Part shown: piece after piece, positions 9,514 to 18,441 of the stretch | How positions within the stretch are numbered: the first letter of the stretch is position 1 | Layout: every line of letters starts with the position of its first letter | NCBI GenBank assembly: GCA_017608025.1 | Contig: JAFCGM010000004.1 | Location: 1-64,000, forward strand | Reading direction: 5' to 3' | DNA from: Candidatus Pacearchaeota archaeon | Lineage (GTDB): Archaea > Nanobdellota > Nanobdellia > UBA10117 > JABICX01 | DNA length: 64,000 nucleotides | Notes under the pieces: generated by a model | Seen by the model: the letters and a program-made list of their open reading frames with translations, nothing else | Database searches by the model: none | Told to the model about the DNA's origin: nothing | Made by a program: the position numbers and the translations under genes

Positions 9514-10099
9514 TGTAAAGGTCAAGCTCTGCTGCACTCATATTCAGTGTTGCTGCAATTTCCTTGAAAATTTTTTCAATTTCTAAATATCTCTTTTTGC
9601 TAAGCCCTTGCAGTACTGAAGAAATATAGCTATGCTCTCTCATCAGCTGTAAAATATGCCTGTCCAAAATAGCCAAATCAGAATATCCCACATTCCTAAG
9701 AAAATGGCTTGCTTCTTTATATCCAAGTCCTTTGATATTCTCAACTAGCCATTCTCTAGCCTCAGCTGAATTTTTTCCTTTTAATTTTTCCTTAACATTA
9801 ATGTGCTCTCTTGCCTTGCAAATTCTCTCTGCTCTTTGAGACCAAAATCTGTGGCCTTTTTCTTTCAAAAACTGAGCTAATTTTTGATTAGATAAGTTCA
9901 AAAAGCCAGAAGTTCCTAATTCATTTTGGATTTTAATTGCAGGTTTTGCTTTCCAGTTTGCAGTAAGCAGGCAGAAGCACATTTCTGAAAACCAAGTGTC
10001 TGCTTTTCCCAGCTCCTCAAACTCTCTCAGCCTAAATTCCACTTTCTCCCTAATAATTTCAGAATTTCTCAACATTTCAATTTCTTCAAATAAGCTCAT
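9479..10099 (-). CDS. ogg: 8-oxoguanine DNA glycosylase/AP lyase, archaeal Ogg2 type
   Basis: Removes 8-oxoguanine from DNA and nicks the abasic site. The 206-residue length is typical of archaeal Ogg2. The helix-hairpin-helix reads IKGLGYKEASHFLRNVG (about residues 122-138), with the catalytic Lys in GYKEAS, and the catalytic Asp follows in LAILDRHIL. The N-terminal WFSEMCFCLLTANWKA segment also fits. The ATG overlaps the stop of the upstream endonuclease III gene by 4 bases, making a base-excision-repair operon. With nth apparently broken, ogg may be the only working product of this transcript. Confidence 0.9.
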   Translation of the reverse strand: MSLFEEIEMLRNSEIIREKVEFRLREFEELGKADTWFSEMCFCLLTANWKAKPAIKIQNELGTSGFLNLSNQKLAQFLKEKGHRFWSQRAERICKAREHINVKEKLKGKNSAEAREWLVENIKGLGYKEASHFLRNVGYSDLAILDRHILQLMREHSYISSVLQGLSKKRYLEIEKIFKEIAATLNMSAAELDLYMWYLKTSEVLK

Positions 10100-10728
10100 C
10101 TTTTCTTTCTCACATTAATTTTAGGACACTCATCTTTAAACGCACACTCAGAGCATTTAGGTGAAATCAGAGTGCAAACATTCTGCCCAAAAGCAACAAC
10201 AAGAAAATTAAATTCTCTCTTATATTTGTCTGAAACAAATTCATTTAATATTTTTTCAGTTTCCTCAGGCACTTTTGTTTTTGCAAAACCCGCTCTATTC
10301 ATAACTTTGTGAACATGCGTGTCAACTCCAATAACTAATTTGCCAAAAGCTACTGCTGCGACAACATTTGCAGTTTTTCTCCCAACTCCTGAAAGCCCAA
10401 TCAAATCTTCAATTTTATCTAGTACCTTACCTCCAAAATCATCCAAAGCATTTGGCAATTTCTTCAAATATCTTGCCTTGTTCTTATAAAAATTAATAGG
10501 CTTATTATATCTCTTAATTCTTGCTCAGAAATTACTGGCATTTTCAACCTGTTCAAACAACTTTCTAGCAATCTTAAAAGTTGTCTTGTCATTTGTCCTT
10601 GCAGATAAGATTGTAGCCACTAAAACCTTAAAAGGATTTTTTGTTGTAATTTCAACCTTGTCAGACATTGGCAGGTCAAAGACTCTGGTTTCCTTCCTCA
10701 GAGTCAAAATCATACCCTCAATTTTCAT
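10096..10728 (-). pseudogene. nth: Endonuclease III (nth), apparently interrupted by two compensating frameshifts
   Basis: The 5' part encodes PFKVLVATILSARTNDKT; the 3' part encodes LSGVGRKTANVV (catalytic Lys), GVDTHVHKVMNRAGF (catalytic Asp) and the [4Fe-4S] ligands in C-X6-C-X2-C-X5-C spacing near the C-terminus. Intact Nth cleaves oxidised pyrimidines. The halves share a frame, but TGA interrupts it at 10525-10527. Around the stop, a different frame reads VISEQELRDII, which is what the family should have there, and the original frame resumes at KPINFYKNKA. So two nearby indels of opposite sense are more likely than stop-codon recoding. Sequencing error is the alternative. Start taken at ATG 10728. 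Confidence 0.78.
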
Positions 10729-10853
10729 AACAAATGCTCCAAAGCACACACATTAACAAACAAAAATTATTAAGGGTTTTGAAGAACATAAAAATAAAAC
10801 CAAAAAAATTCAAAAGTCTTATTTTGAGTATTACTACTAAAAAATAATGAATA

Positions 10854-10872
10854 TATGTTTTTCAAAAACATA
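10854..10872. promoter_or_regulatory. Perfect 19-bp palindrome upstream of the racemase/ATP-grasp operon
   Basis: TATGTTTTT and AAAAACATA flank one central C. It sits in the 257-base AT-rich gap between the divergent nth and racemase genes, about 135 bases before the racemase ATG. It could be a dimeric-regulator site or a hairpin. The rest of the gap is A/T-rich with no gene. Confidence 0.4.
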
Positions 10873-11005
10873 CACTATAGACCTCTATTATATAGAAAAA
10901 AATATAAACATTTTTATATCTTAATATAAACGATATTATTAAATAGCAGTGAATGTGTAGAATATACTTTTTAGTAACAACATATTCATTTATCTAATTT
11001 AAAAA

Positions 11006-11704
11006 ATGAAAAAATTCAAAGTTGCAGGAATTCTTGGCGGCTTAGGTCCAGAAGCTACTAAGAATTTGTATGAAAGGATTTTAGAAAAAACAAAAGCTAG
11101 AGTGGACCAAGATAACATCCCGATGCTTATATTCAATAACCCGCAAATTCCTGACCGATCAAATTTTCTCTTAAATAACAAAGAAAACCCTGAGCAAGAA
11201 TTAATAAAAACTGCTCAAACTCTTGAAAAAGCTGGCGCAGACTTTATTGTAATGCCCTGCAATACAGCTCACTATTTCATGAACACTGTTGCAAAATCAA
11301 TTTCAATCCCGTTTATAAACATTATAGACCTTACTTCTGAGTTCATTTCCCAAAAATTTCCAAACAAAAAAAAAGCAGGGTTGCTAATTACAACTGGCTC
11401 CAAAAGAACAAACATGTATACTGAAAGCTTGCAAAAATTCGGAATTTCTGCAATTTATCCAGAAGAAAATTTGCAAAAGAAAGTAATGGATGCAATTTAC
11501 AAAGTAAAGGCAAACAAGAAAAAAGAAGCAAGAAAAATCCTTAAACATGCAGCAAAAGAACTCAAAAAAAAGGGAGCAGAAGTAATCATAATGGGATGCA
11601 CAGAAATTCCTCTTGTTCTTGAGCAAAAAGACATTAACATTCCATTAATAAATCCTATTGAAATTCTCGCTGATAAAACAATTCTTGAATCTAGAGGTTA
11701 CTAA
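11006..11704 (+). CDS. Aspartate/glutamate racemase family protein
   Basis: The 232 residues match the Asp/Glu racemase superfamily: N-terminal GILGGLGPEATKNLYERIL, first catalytic Cys in MPCNTAH (about residue 84) and second in MGCTEIPLVL (about residue 194). Both Cys are present, so PLP-independent racemisation is plausible; the N-terminal signature favours aspartate racemase. It is first in a four-gene operon, six bases before a RimK-like ATP-grasp ligase. This suggests it supplies a D-amino acid for ligation. The substrate is an inference. Confidence 0.88.
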   Translation: MKKFKVAGILGGLGPEATKNLYERILEKTKARVDQDNIPMLIFNNPQIPDRSNFLLNNKENPEQELIKTAQTLEKAGADFIVMPCNTAHYFMNTVAKSISIPFINIIDLTSEFISQKFPNKKKAGLLITTGSKRTNMYTESLQKFGISAIYPEENLQKKVMDAIYKVKANKKKEARKILKHAAKELKKKGAEVIIMGCTEIPLVLEQKDINIPLINPIEILADKTILESRGY

Positions 11705-11710
11705 GCAAAA

Positions 11711-12565
11711 ATGAGAACAATAATTCTACATCATGATTTAGAGTGGTCAGAAAAAGAGTTTGCTAATTACCTCAAGAAGAAAAACATTAAAGTTTTTTTC
11801 AAAGACATTAGAGAAACTGATCTTGAAGAGATAATCAATTTAGAGCCAGATTTAATTTTAAACAGAGTTTACGCAAGTGTTGCAAACAGAGATTATTCTG
11901 CAATTCCAAAAACTCTTGAATTGCTGAAAAAATTAGATGGAAAATTTAAAGTAGTTAATAACTATGATGCAAGCAGAATTGATTACAGCAAATATTATGC
12001 CTATCAGAAAATGTCTGAAGCAAAAATTTATACGCCAAAAACATGGTTGCTCAATAACTTTAAAGAAAATACCTTTCCTGTTGTTGTAAAAAGAGATACT
12101 GGCGGAAGAGCAAAAGACCTAAAAATTGCATTTAACAAAAAAGACCTTAATGACGCAGTTAAAAAAATTAGAAAAGATGTGCAATACAAAGGAGATATTA
12201 TTGTTCAGGAATTTGTCAAATCAATCAAAGATTATGATTTTAGAATTGGTTTATTTGGAAATGATTTTTTGTATGGGCACAAAAGAACTTTAATTGAAAA
12301 TGGAACTAACTATAAATGGATGGCAAGCATTTCAAAAGGTTCCAAAGTCCTTAATTTGGAAAGCAGAGATTCAGAATTAATTGATTTTGCAAAAAAAGTT
12401 AATGAAATAGTTGGAATAAAGTTTAATGTGCTTGATATAATTGAAACTGAAAAAGGCTATTGCGTTATTGAAAACAATCCTACTCCTAATTATGGCGTTC
12501 ATTGGAACAACCAAAAAATAAATCCAATAAACATGTACATCAATGGACTATTAAAAGAATGTTAG
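11711..12565 (+). CDS. RimK-like ATP-grasp ligase
   Basis: The 284 residues follow the RimK/LysX plan: an N-terminal Rossmann-like part with DLILNRVYASVANRDY, then ATP-grasp lysine motifs (FPVVVKRDTGGRAKD, about 121-135; IIVQEFVKSIKDYDFRIG, about 162-179) and the metal-binding end YCVIENNPTPNYG (about 256-268). Such enzymes join a carboxylate to an amine through an acyl-phosphate. It is second in the operon, and its last seven bases (ATGTTAG) contain the start of the next ATP-grasp gene. The ligated substrates are unknown. Confidence 0.85.
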   Translation: MRTIILHHDLEWSEKEFANYLKKKNIKVFFKDIRETDLEEIINLEPDLILNRVYASVANRDYSAIPKTLELLKKLDGKFKVVNNYDASRIDYSKYYAYQKMSEAKIYTPKTWLLNNFKENTFPVVVKRDTGGRAKDLKIAFNKKDLNDAVKKIRKDVQYKGDIIVQEFVKSIKDYDFRIGLFGNDFLYGHKRTLIENGTNYKWMASISKGSKVLNLESRDSELIDFAKKVNEIVGIKFNVLDIIETEKGYCVIENNPTPNYGVHWNNQKINPINMYINGLLKEC

Positions 12566-13812
12566 AATCAATTATAAACTCTCAAAAAACAGAAGAATTA
12601 TTATTAAAAGTAAATTTAAAACCTCAAGAAATTGATAAAGTTCTTTCTGAAAACAATCTTCTGTATAACAATAAAACCTATCCTTTAATATTAAATCCAA
12701 TTATTCTATCAAATCAAGAAAAATTAAACAAACTTGCAAGCTCATGGTACAAATTAATAAACAATATAACAAATGAAATTAAAGAAAACAAAAAACTTCA
12801 AGAAGAAATTAAAAAATTAAATCCTAATTATAAGGTTCTAGTTAATAATTTAATCAATAACAATGAATCTCCTGCTTGTTTTTCAAGAATTGATGGAATA
12901 TTAACTGAAAATGGAATTAAGTTAACAGAATTTAATATGAACTCTCCTGGAGGACTTTTAACTCTTGAAAAAATGCATTCACTAATTACTTCTCTGTATG
13001 AAGAAAAAGAAATTATAAACAAAAATAAATTTTATTTTCAAAAAGGTTCTGAAGCTCTTAAAAATTTTTTCATAAACTCTTATTCTAAAAAAGCAGACAA
13101 CGGACTGTTTGCAATTATTGGAAAAAAAGATGATGAAGAAAAAGCAGAACATCTTTTCTGGAAAAAAACACTTGAAGACAATGGAATTCCTACAATATTA
13201 ATTGATTATCAGGACAAAAACCTCTCATTTAATGGAAATCTAAAATACAACAATGAAAAAATAGATATTATTTACAGAAGATTGTTTCCAATAAAAAACA
13301 AAGACTTAATTAAAGCAGAACAAAACAATTCCTGTTATTTTATTAACCCACTTTACTCTTCAGTCTTTGGAAACAAATCAATGCTCTCTCTTATTCATAA
13401 ACTTAAAAATTTAGATGGTTTTGAAAATTCAAAAGATTTTATTAAAAACAGCATAATAAAAACACAAGAATTGTCTATTGCAGAAAATATCAACAAAGAA
13501 AAAAGTGTAATAAAAATATCAGAATCTAGCGGCGGAAAAGGAGTTTTTATTGGAAAAGCAACTTCAGAAGAAAAATGGAATTCCTTACTTAAAAATCCTA
13601 ATGGAAAAATAATCCAAGAATACATTCCTCAACCAAAAAGAAATTTCATTGGAAATAAATATCCAACTCTGACCCTAAGAAAATTTGATTTCAACCTTTA
13701 TGTTCTTAAAGACAAGGCAATAATGCCTTACATCAGAGTTAATGCTCCAAATGAATATCGCTCAAACAATGCCTGCGGCTCATCAGAAAGTATTTGCTTA
13801 TTTGAAAAATGA
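12559..13812 (+). CDS. ATP-grasp ligase, glutathionylspermidine-synthase-like (circularly permuted type)
   Basis: About 417 residues starting at the ATG that overlaps the previous stop. The middle reads FSRIDGILTENGIKLTEFN followed by SPGG (about 105-130), resembling the R-D/dG-k-EiN motif of circularly permuted ATP-grasp enzymes. The end has KISESSGGKGVFIG and IIQEYIPQP (about 316-360), glycine-rich ATP-binding elements. A peptide or amide ligase is likely. It overlaps the next ATP-grasp by four bases (ATGA), so the genes are translationally coupled. The family is recognised only at fold level. Confidence 0.7.
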   Translation: MLESIINSQKTEELLLKVNLKPQEIDKVLSENNLLYNNKTYPLILNPIILSNQEKLNKLASSWYKLINNITNEIKENKKLQEEIKKLNPNYKVLVNNLINNNESPACFSRIDGILTENGIKLTEFNMNSPGGLLTLEKMHSLITSLYEEKEIINKNKFYFQKGSEALKNFFINSYSKKADNGLFAIIGKKDDEEKAEHLFWKKTLEDNGIPTILIDYQDKNLSFNGNLKYNNEKIDIIYRRLFPIKNKDLIKAEQNNSCYFINPLYSSVFGNKSMLSLIHKLKNLDGFENSKDFIKNSIIKTQELSIAENINKEKSVIKISESSGGKGVFIGKATSEEKWNSLLKNPNGKIIQEYIPQPKRNFIGNKYPTLTLRKFDFNLYVLKDKAIMPYIRVNAPNEYRSNNACGSSESICLFEK

Positions 13813-14747
13813 AAAAAGTATTGCTAACATTAAGTAACAGAGGACTAAATAATCTAAGCACTTTTCCAACATTTAATTCAATAACAAACTTTCTAAATAA
13901 AAAATATAACCTCACAATAACAAACCCATCAAGCTATAATTTTAAAAACAATCTCTTAAAAAAAACCTTTAAATACAAAAACTCCAAAATAATAAAAGAC
14001 AAAGAAAATATAATTCCTTCAGCAGATTTTTGGTTAGTTTACAGCGATGGATATCCTGAAGATGAAAAAGCTATTGGTTTTAAATGCAAAACTGATTTTG
14101 TTAATGCACAAATAAAATTTTTGCAGAATTTTGAAAACAGCATTAAAATCCTAAACAAACCTACAAACGAACAAAAAACTCAGAAAAAATATTTCACTGA
14201 ACTAAGTCCAAGCAAATACGCAATAATCCCTACTTATCTTGCCAATAGCAAAAGCCAGCTGGAATCTTTGCTTGAAGAAAAAAAAGAATTGGTTGCAAAA
14301 CCAAACATCGGTGGCGGAAGATTTGGAATTGAAAAAATAAACTCAACATCTAATTTGGAAAAGTTCTTTGAAATTCCTGAACCGTATGTATTTCAGGAAA
14401 TGTATCCTGGAAATGAAACACGAATCTGGTTTTTAGATGAAAAAGCAATTGGCGCAAGAACAGCCATTGGAAGACGAACCCCCTGGTCAAATGAAAAAGA
14501 AAATTACCAAGTATTAAAAAACCGTGAAATCCCTCAATTGGAAAAAAAAATAAAAGACGCAAAAAAAATTCTCAAAGGATTTAATATTGAAGAAGGAATT
14601 TATTCTGTAGATTTTATGGCAGACAAAGTTAATGAAATAAACGGAGCAGGATTAGGTTTCACATTCAATAATAAGCAAGACAAGCAAGTAGTAGATTATC
14701 GGCCGAAACTCATAAATTACCTTTCAAATAAAATCAAAAACCTTTAA
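13809..14747 (+). CDS. ATP-grasp ligase (glutathione-synthetase-like fold)
   Basis: The 312 residues have ATP-grasp landmarks: ELVAKPNIGGGRFGIEKI (about 159-176) as the glycine-rich lysine loop, PYVFQEMYPGNETRIWFLD (about 190-210) and the terminal VNEINGAGLGF metal-ligand motif (about 278-288). It closes the racemase/ATP-grasp operon. The racemase and three different ATP-grasp proteins suggest stepwise synthesis of a short, possibly D-amino-acid-containing peptide or a peptide tag. I cannot assign the substrate. Confidence 0.72.
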   Translation: MKKVLLTLSNRGLNNLSTFPTFNSITNFLNKKYNLTITNPSSYNFKNNLLKKTFKYKNSKIIKDKENIIPSADFWLVYSDGYPEDEKAIGFKCKTDFVNAQIKFLQNFENSIKILNKPTNEQKTQKKYFTELSPSKYAIIPTYLANSKSQLESLLEEKKELVAKPNIGGGRFGIEKINSTSNLEKFFEIPEPYVFQEMYPGNETRIWFLDEKAIGARTAIGRRTPWSNEKENYQVLKNREIPQLEKKIKDAKKILKGFNIEEGIYSVDFMADKVNEINGAGLGFTFNNKQDKQVVDYRPKLINYLSNKIKNL

Positions 14748-14869
14748 TGAACATATTTCATGTTAAAAAGCTAAAAAAACAAATATGAAATATGAACAGG
14801 ATTTTCAAAGATGTTGTATTTTGGTTCACGATTTTTTCCAAGAATTACTAAAAGATTTATGCAGAAATT

Positions 14870-15517
14870 CTAAAACAAATAATCTCTTTTTTTGTTTTCT
14901 TCCCTCACGTTGAAAACAAAAGTCGCAATGCCATAAAAAATTCTCAGAACAAATTCAAGCAAAATTGCAAAAATTAAGTAATATGCAATTGTCTCCCACA
15001 GCGGCGGAATATTTAAAACAAGATTAAAGGAATTCAAAAAAGAAACTCCAGAAACATCAACTAAAAAAACAGAAAGCAAGCCAAAAGGAATTAATTTGGC
15101 AATGTCTTTTGACAATTCCTCGCTATAATAAGCAGTAATCCTAACAGCAATAACAAGAGTCATTGAAATCAAAAGTATGTGTGAAGCAGACTGGTTTTTG
15201 GTAAGAAATGTCAAAAGCAAAGAAAGAACTCCAAACCAGAAAACAGAAAAAATCGGAAAAATCAAAACATACTCAATAAAATAAAGCACAACTCTCAGTG
15301 ATTTGTAAAAAACAGGATTTGAAAATCGATTATATTGATTCAAGTTTAGGTCAAATATGTTTTTCCGAGCAACAAACCTGTAAAATTTGAAAACAAAAAT
15401 AGAATAAACAACCATAACTATTGAAAACAAAACTAATGGAAGCAAAACTTCTGTTGCTTTCTCAATTGATAAAAACGAAAACAGAGCCAAGGCCATTAAT
15501 TTAAATAAAGAGTCCAT
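14870..15517 (-). CDS. Polytopic membrane protein, unknown function
   Basis: About 215 residues with six or so hydrophobic segments separated by short loops. I chose the ATG at 15517 because longer versions would run into the divergent gene. The C-terminus is charged (REENKKRDYL). No family is recognised. It converges with the ATP-grasp operon, with about 120 bases of AT-rich sequence between. Confidence 0.6.
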   Translation of the reverse strand: MDSLFKLMALALFSFLSIEKATEVLLPLVLFSIVMVVYSIFVFKFYRFVARKNIFDLNLNQYNRFSNPVFYKSLRVVLYFIEYVLIFPIFSVFWFGVLSLLLTFLTKNQSASHILLISMTLVIAVRITAYYSEELSKDIAKLIPFGLLSVFLVDVSGVSFLNSFNLVLNIPPLWETIAYYLIFAILLEFVLRIFYGIATFVFNVREENKKRDYLF

Positions 15518-15575
15518 AAATAAAAGCTTATTGAAAAAAGCAATATTTAATAAAACCAAAAAACAACAATTATTT

Positions 15576-16019
15576 ATGCACCTCACAAAAGATCAGAAAT
15601 TTCTCAAAAAAACAGTCTCTGTTGGAAAGAAAATTCAAGAAATATCTTCATATCTTAGCATGGCTGATCAGGCAAAAACCCCACCAGAGAAAGCAATACT
15701 CTCCCGCAAAGCAGAAGCAAAAGCCATAGAAGTGAAAAAGAAATTTAAAAGCATTGGAAATTTCATCCTTGACATAAAAAAAGAAACAGAATCAATTAAA
15801 CAATACTTAGAAAAAAAAGAAAGGCAGGAAAAATTAGAGGAACTGAAAGAAAAAAAGGAAGAACGGCGCAAAAAAAGGGAAAGAAGAAAAGAAGAGCGAA
15901 GAGCGAAAAGAGAAAAAAGAAAAAGGGAAAAGCAGCTTAGAAAACAAATGCTTCGGCAGCAAAAAAAGCAACAGCAGATATTCCAATCAGAGCATCAAGA
16001 AACTGAGTTGAGCCGATGA
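15576..16019 (+). CDS. Highly charged coiled-coil protein
   Basis: About 147 residues from the ATG at 15576; a TTG at 15531 would extend it. From about residue 60 it is almost entirely Lys/Arg/Glu/Gln and predicted to be one long helix, ending in Gln-rich sequence. The stop overlaps the next ATG (ATGA), coupling it to the orphan ABC-ATPase tail at 16016. It may be a nucleic-acid- or ribosome-associated helix; nothing specific supports a function. Confidence 0.6.
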   Translation: MHLTKDQKFLKKTVSVGKKIQEISSYLSMADQAKTPPEKAILSRKAEAKAIEVKKKFKSIGNFILDIKKETESIKQYLEKKERQEKLEELKEKKEERRKKRERRKEERRAKREKRKREKQLRKQMLRQQKKQQQIFQSEHQETELSR

Positions 16020-16210
16020 AACTTATGAAAAACCGAACATCCATAATAATTGCCCACCGCCTTTCAACAATAATGAAAGCAGACAAAATAATTGTAATTG
16101 AAAAAGGAAAAATTACTCAAACAGGAACCCACAAAGACCTTCTTAAGCAACCAGGAAGATATAAAAAGCTCTGGGACCTTCAAAAAGGCGGATACTTGGA
16201 GATGAAATAA
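16016..16210 (+). CDS. Orphan ABC-transporter ATPase C-terminal fragment (H-loop region)
   Basis: 64 residues match the last part of an ABC exporter nucleotide-binding domain: [20 protein letters not shown], with the switch His, then [16 protein letters not shown]. Walker A, signature motif and Walker B are absent, and no upstream frame supplies them, so it cannot hydrolyse ATP alone. It is either the remnant of a rearranged transporter gene or a recycled small domain, since the frame is intact and coupled to the coiled-coil gene by an ATGA overlap. Confidence 0.7.
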   Translation: MKLMKNRTSIIIAHRLSTIMKADKIIVIEKGKITQTGTHKDLLKQPGRYKKLWDLQKGGYLEMK

Positions 16211-16211
16211 T

Positions 16212-16766
16212 TTAAAGCAGTTTATTTAAAAATACATCCAAATTTTCTCGCTGTTTATCCAAATTTTTAGTATAGCGTCTAAGCTTAACTCCTGCTTCTT
16301 CCAGCATTTCAATTGCGAATTTGTGAGGATAAGAACCCATATATACAATTTCATTAATTCCCGTATTTATTATTTCTTTAGCGCAGTAAGTGCAAGGTGA
16401 TGTTGTAGAATACAGTGTTGCTTTATCTATTGACACGCCATGCTTTGCTGCCTGAAGTGCTGCATTTACTTCTGCATGTGCAGCATAACAATCTTCAAGT
16501 TTTTCTCCAGATTTGTATCCATTTTTAATTCTTCTGCAAAATCCTCTTTCAACACAATTTTTAACACCTTTTGATGCACCATTATATCCTGTTGAAAGAA
16601 TTTGCTTGTCTCTAACAATAATCGCACCTGCATGTCTTGAAAGACAAGTGCTTCTTGTAGAGACAAGGTCTGCAATAAGCATAAAGAAATCATCCCATGA
16701 CTGATTGTTTCTAGTATTAATTAAAATTTCGTCATCTATTTTTCTGACAGGACCAGAATATGGCAT
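16212..16766 (-). CDS. dCMP deaminase (cytidine/deoxycytidylate deaminase family)
   Basis: Converts dCMP to dUMP, feeding thymidylate synthesis. The zinc site is clear: HAEVNAALQAAK (about residues 94-105) supplies His and the catalytic Glu, and TTSPCTYCAKEI (about 122-133) the two Cys. Substrate-side features of dCMP deaminases are present (STRSTCLSRHAGAIIV and GYNGASKG). At 184 residues it has the usual length. It converges with the ABC fragment with one base between stops. Confidence 0.9.
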   Translation of the reverse strand: MPYSGPVRKIDDEILINTRNNQSWDDFFMLIADLVSTRSTCLSRHAGAIIVRDKQILSTGYNGASKGVKNCVERGFCRRIKNGYKSGEKLEDCYAAHAEVNAALQAAKHGVSIDKATLYSTTSPCTYCAKEIINTGINEIVYMGSYPHKFAIEMLEEAGVKLRRYTKNLDKQRENLDVFLNKLL

Positions 16767-16807
16767 AAAGCAAAATTGATTTTGTTATTTTTAAATATTT
16801 GTTGCTT

Positions 16808-17236
16808 TTATTTTTCATTTTTGCGGTAATCTTTAATTGCAGCCTTCAATGCCTGGTCCCCCAAAACAGAACAATGAATTTTGTTTGGCGGCAAACCTCC
16901 AAGCCTGTCTAAAATGTCTTTTGCAGTAATCTTCTCTGCTTCTTCTAACTTCATTCCGCCTTTTTCAGTAATCATAACAGAAAGCATTGATGTTGATGCA
17001 ATTGCTGAAGTGCAGCCAAATGTACGCCATCTGCATCTTTTTATTTTTCCATTCTCAACAGAAATCCACATTCGCATAACATCTCCACAAGCAGGGCTTC
17101 CAACCTCGCCAACTCCATTCGGTCTTATTAACTCAATATCCTTATCAGAAAGTGCCATATTCTTAGGATGAAAAAAATGTTCTTTAACAATTTTAGAATA
17201 AAACCATTCCTTGCCATGTTTTTTTATGTCAGCCAT
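16808..17236 (-). CDS. iscU: IscU/NifU-like Fe-S cluster scaffold
   Basis: Assembles [2Fe-2S] clusters using sulfur from the adjacent desulfurase. Three conserved Cys are present: GSPACGDVMRMWI (about residue 48), RTFGCTSAIASTSML (about 72) and NKIHCSVLG (about 120). The ATG overlaps the iscS stop by one base (TAATG), so the start is set by coupling. It is the last gene of the ArsR-iscS-iscU operon. Confidence 0.93.
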   Translation of the reverse strand: MADIKKHGKEWFYSKIVKEHFFHPKNMALSDKDIELIRPNGVGEVGSPACGDVMRMWISVENGKIKRCRWRTFGCTSAIASTSMLSVMITEKGGMKLEEAEKITAKDILDRLGGLPPNKIHCSVLGDQALKAAIKDYRKNEK

Positions 17237-18441
17237 TATTCTCCACACTCTCTTGCTTTCTTATTTTTCATAATTAGCTCCTCAATTGAAAAATCCAAAG
17301 GAGACATTTTTCGTAGTTTTTTAACAAAATTCTCAATAAATCCCAAAGCAATATCAATTTGCTTTTTTGTAATGTCTTTTCCCAATGAAAATCTCATTGA
17401 AGAATGTGCAATCTCAGGAGAATTTCCAATAGCAGTTACAACATGAGAGGGTGCCAAATCTTTTGATGAACATGCAGAGCCGGTTGAAGCAAAGATTCCT
17501 TCTTCATTAAGCAACAAAAGCAAGGATTCTCCCTCAATGTTTGCAAATGAAACATTCACATTATTTGGAAGGCGATTTTCCCTAGGTCCATTAAGTTTTG
17601 TGTCTGGAATTTTCAGCAATTCATTAATAAAATAATCTCGCAGTTCAGTCAACTTGCGAATTTCTTTTTCCTTTTCCTCATAAACCAATTCAAGAGCTTT
17701 TGCAAAACCAACAATGTTTGCAACATTCTCTGTTCCAGACCTTATCCCATTTTCCTGGCCTCCGCCATAAAGAATAGGCTCAATTTCAACCCCCTTTTTC
17801 TTGTAAAGAATTCCAACACCCTTTGGTCCGTAAATCTTTGAGCCATTTAAAGTCATCATGTCAACACCCAAATCCAAAACATCAATATTGCAGTAATTTG
17901 CTGCCTGACACGCATCAGTGTGAAAAGCAACTCCTTTTTCCTTGCAAATCTTGGCAAGCTCTTTTATATTCTGAATTGTTCCAATCTCATTGTTTGCATA
18001 AATAATTGAAACAAAAATTGTGTCATTTCTTATGGCTTTCTTTAAATCTTCAGCAAAAACAAATCCTTCAGAATCCACATCCAAAAAAGTTACATCAAAT
18101 CCTTCTTTGCTTAATCTCTCAAAGCAATGTGAAACAGCATGGTGTTCTATTTTCGTAGTTATAATATGCTTTCCCTTATCTCTGTTTTTCCGGGCATATC
18201 CGAAAATAGCTAAATTGTCAGATTCTGTTCCAGAACCAGTAAAAATAATCTCTTCTTTACTGCAGTTCAGAATATTTGAAACTTTTTGCCTTGCTTCCTC
18301 AATTGCTTGTCTTGCTTCAATACCTTTGTTATGCATTGAATTTGGATTTCCGTATTTGCCTTTGAAATAAGGAAGCATTTCCTTCAAAACTCTTTTGTCT
18401 GTTTTTGTTGTTGCTGCATTGTCAAAATATATCTCTTTCAT
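17236..18441 (-). CDS. iscS: Cysteine desulfurase (IscS/NifS family)
   Basis: PLP enzyme releasing sulfane sulfur from Cys for Fe-S cluster (and possibly tRNA thio-) biosynthesis. Seen: YFDNAATTK at the N-terminus, GSGTESDNLAIFG, EHHAVSHC, the PLP Lys in LNGSKIYGPKGVG (about residue 201), SGTENVANIVGFA and the catalytic Cys loop ASTGSACSSKDLAPSHV (about 325). The ATG at 18441 overlaps the stop of the ArsR-type regulator by four bases. Length 401 is normal. Confidence 0.95.
   Translation of the reverse strand: MKEIYFDNAATTKTDKRVLKEMLPYFKGKYGNPNSMHNKGIEARQAIEEARQKVSNILNCSKEEIIFTGSGTESDNLAIFGYARKNRDKGKHIITTKIEHHAVSHCFERLSKEGFDVTFLDVDSEGFVFAEDLKKAIRNDTIFVSIIYANNEIGTIQNIKELAKICKEKGVAFHTDACQAANYCNIDVLDLGVDMMTLNGSKIYGPKGVGILYKKKGVEIEPILYGGGQENGIRSGTENVANIVGFAKALELVYEEKEKEIRKLTELRDYFINELLKIPDTKLNGPRENRLPNNVNVSFANIEGESLLLLLNEEGIFASTGSACSSKDLAPSHVVTAIGNSPEIAHSSMRFSLGKDITKKQIDIALGFIENFVKKLRKMSPLDFSIEELIMKNKKARECGE

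Noticed and set aside
10096-10749. TGA in nth read as recoding (e.g. selenocysteine or reassigned codon)
   Set aside because: The alternate frame around the stop matches the family, so two small indels explain it better, and TGA is used as a normal stop by several genes here (e.g. arsR, tadC-like).
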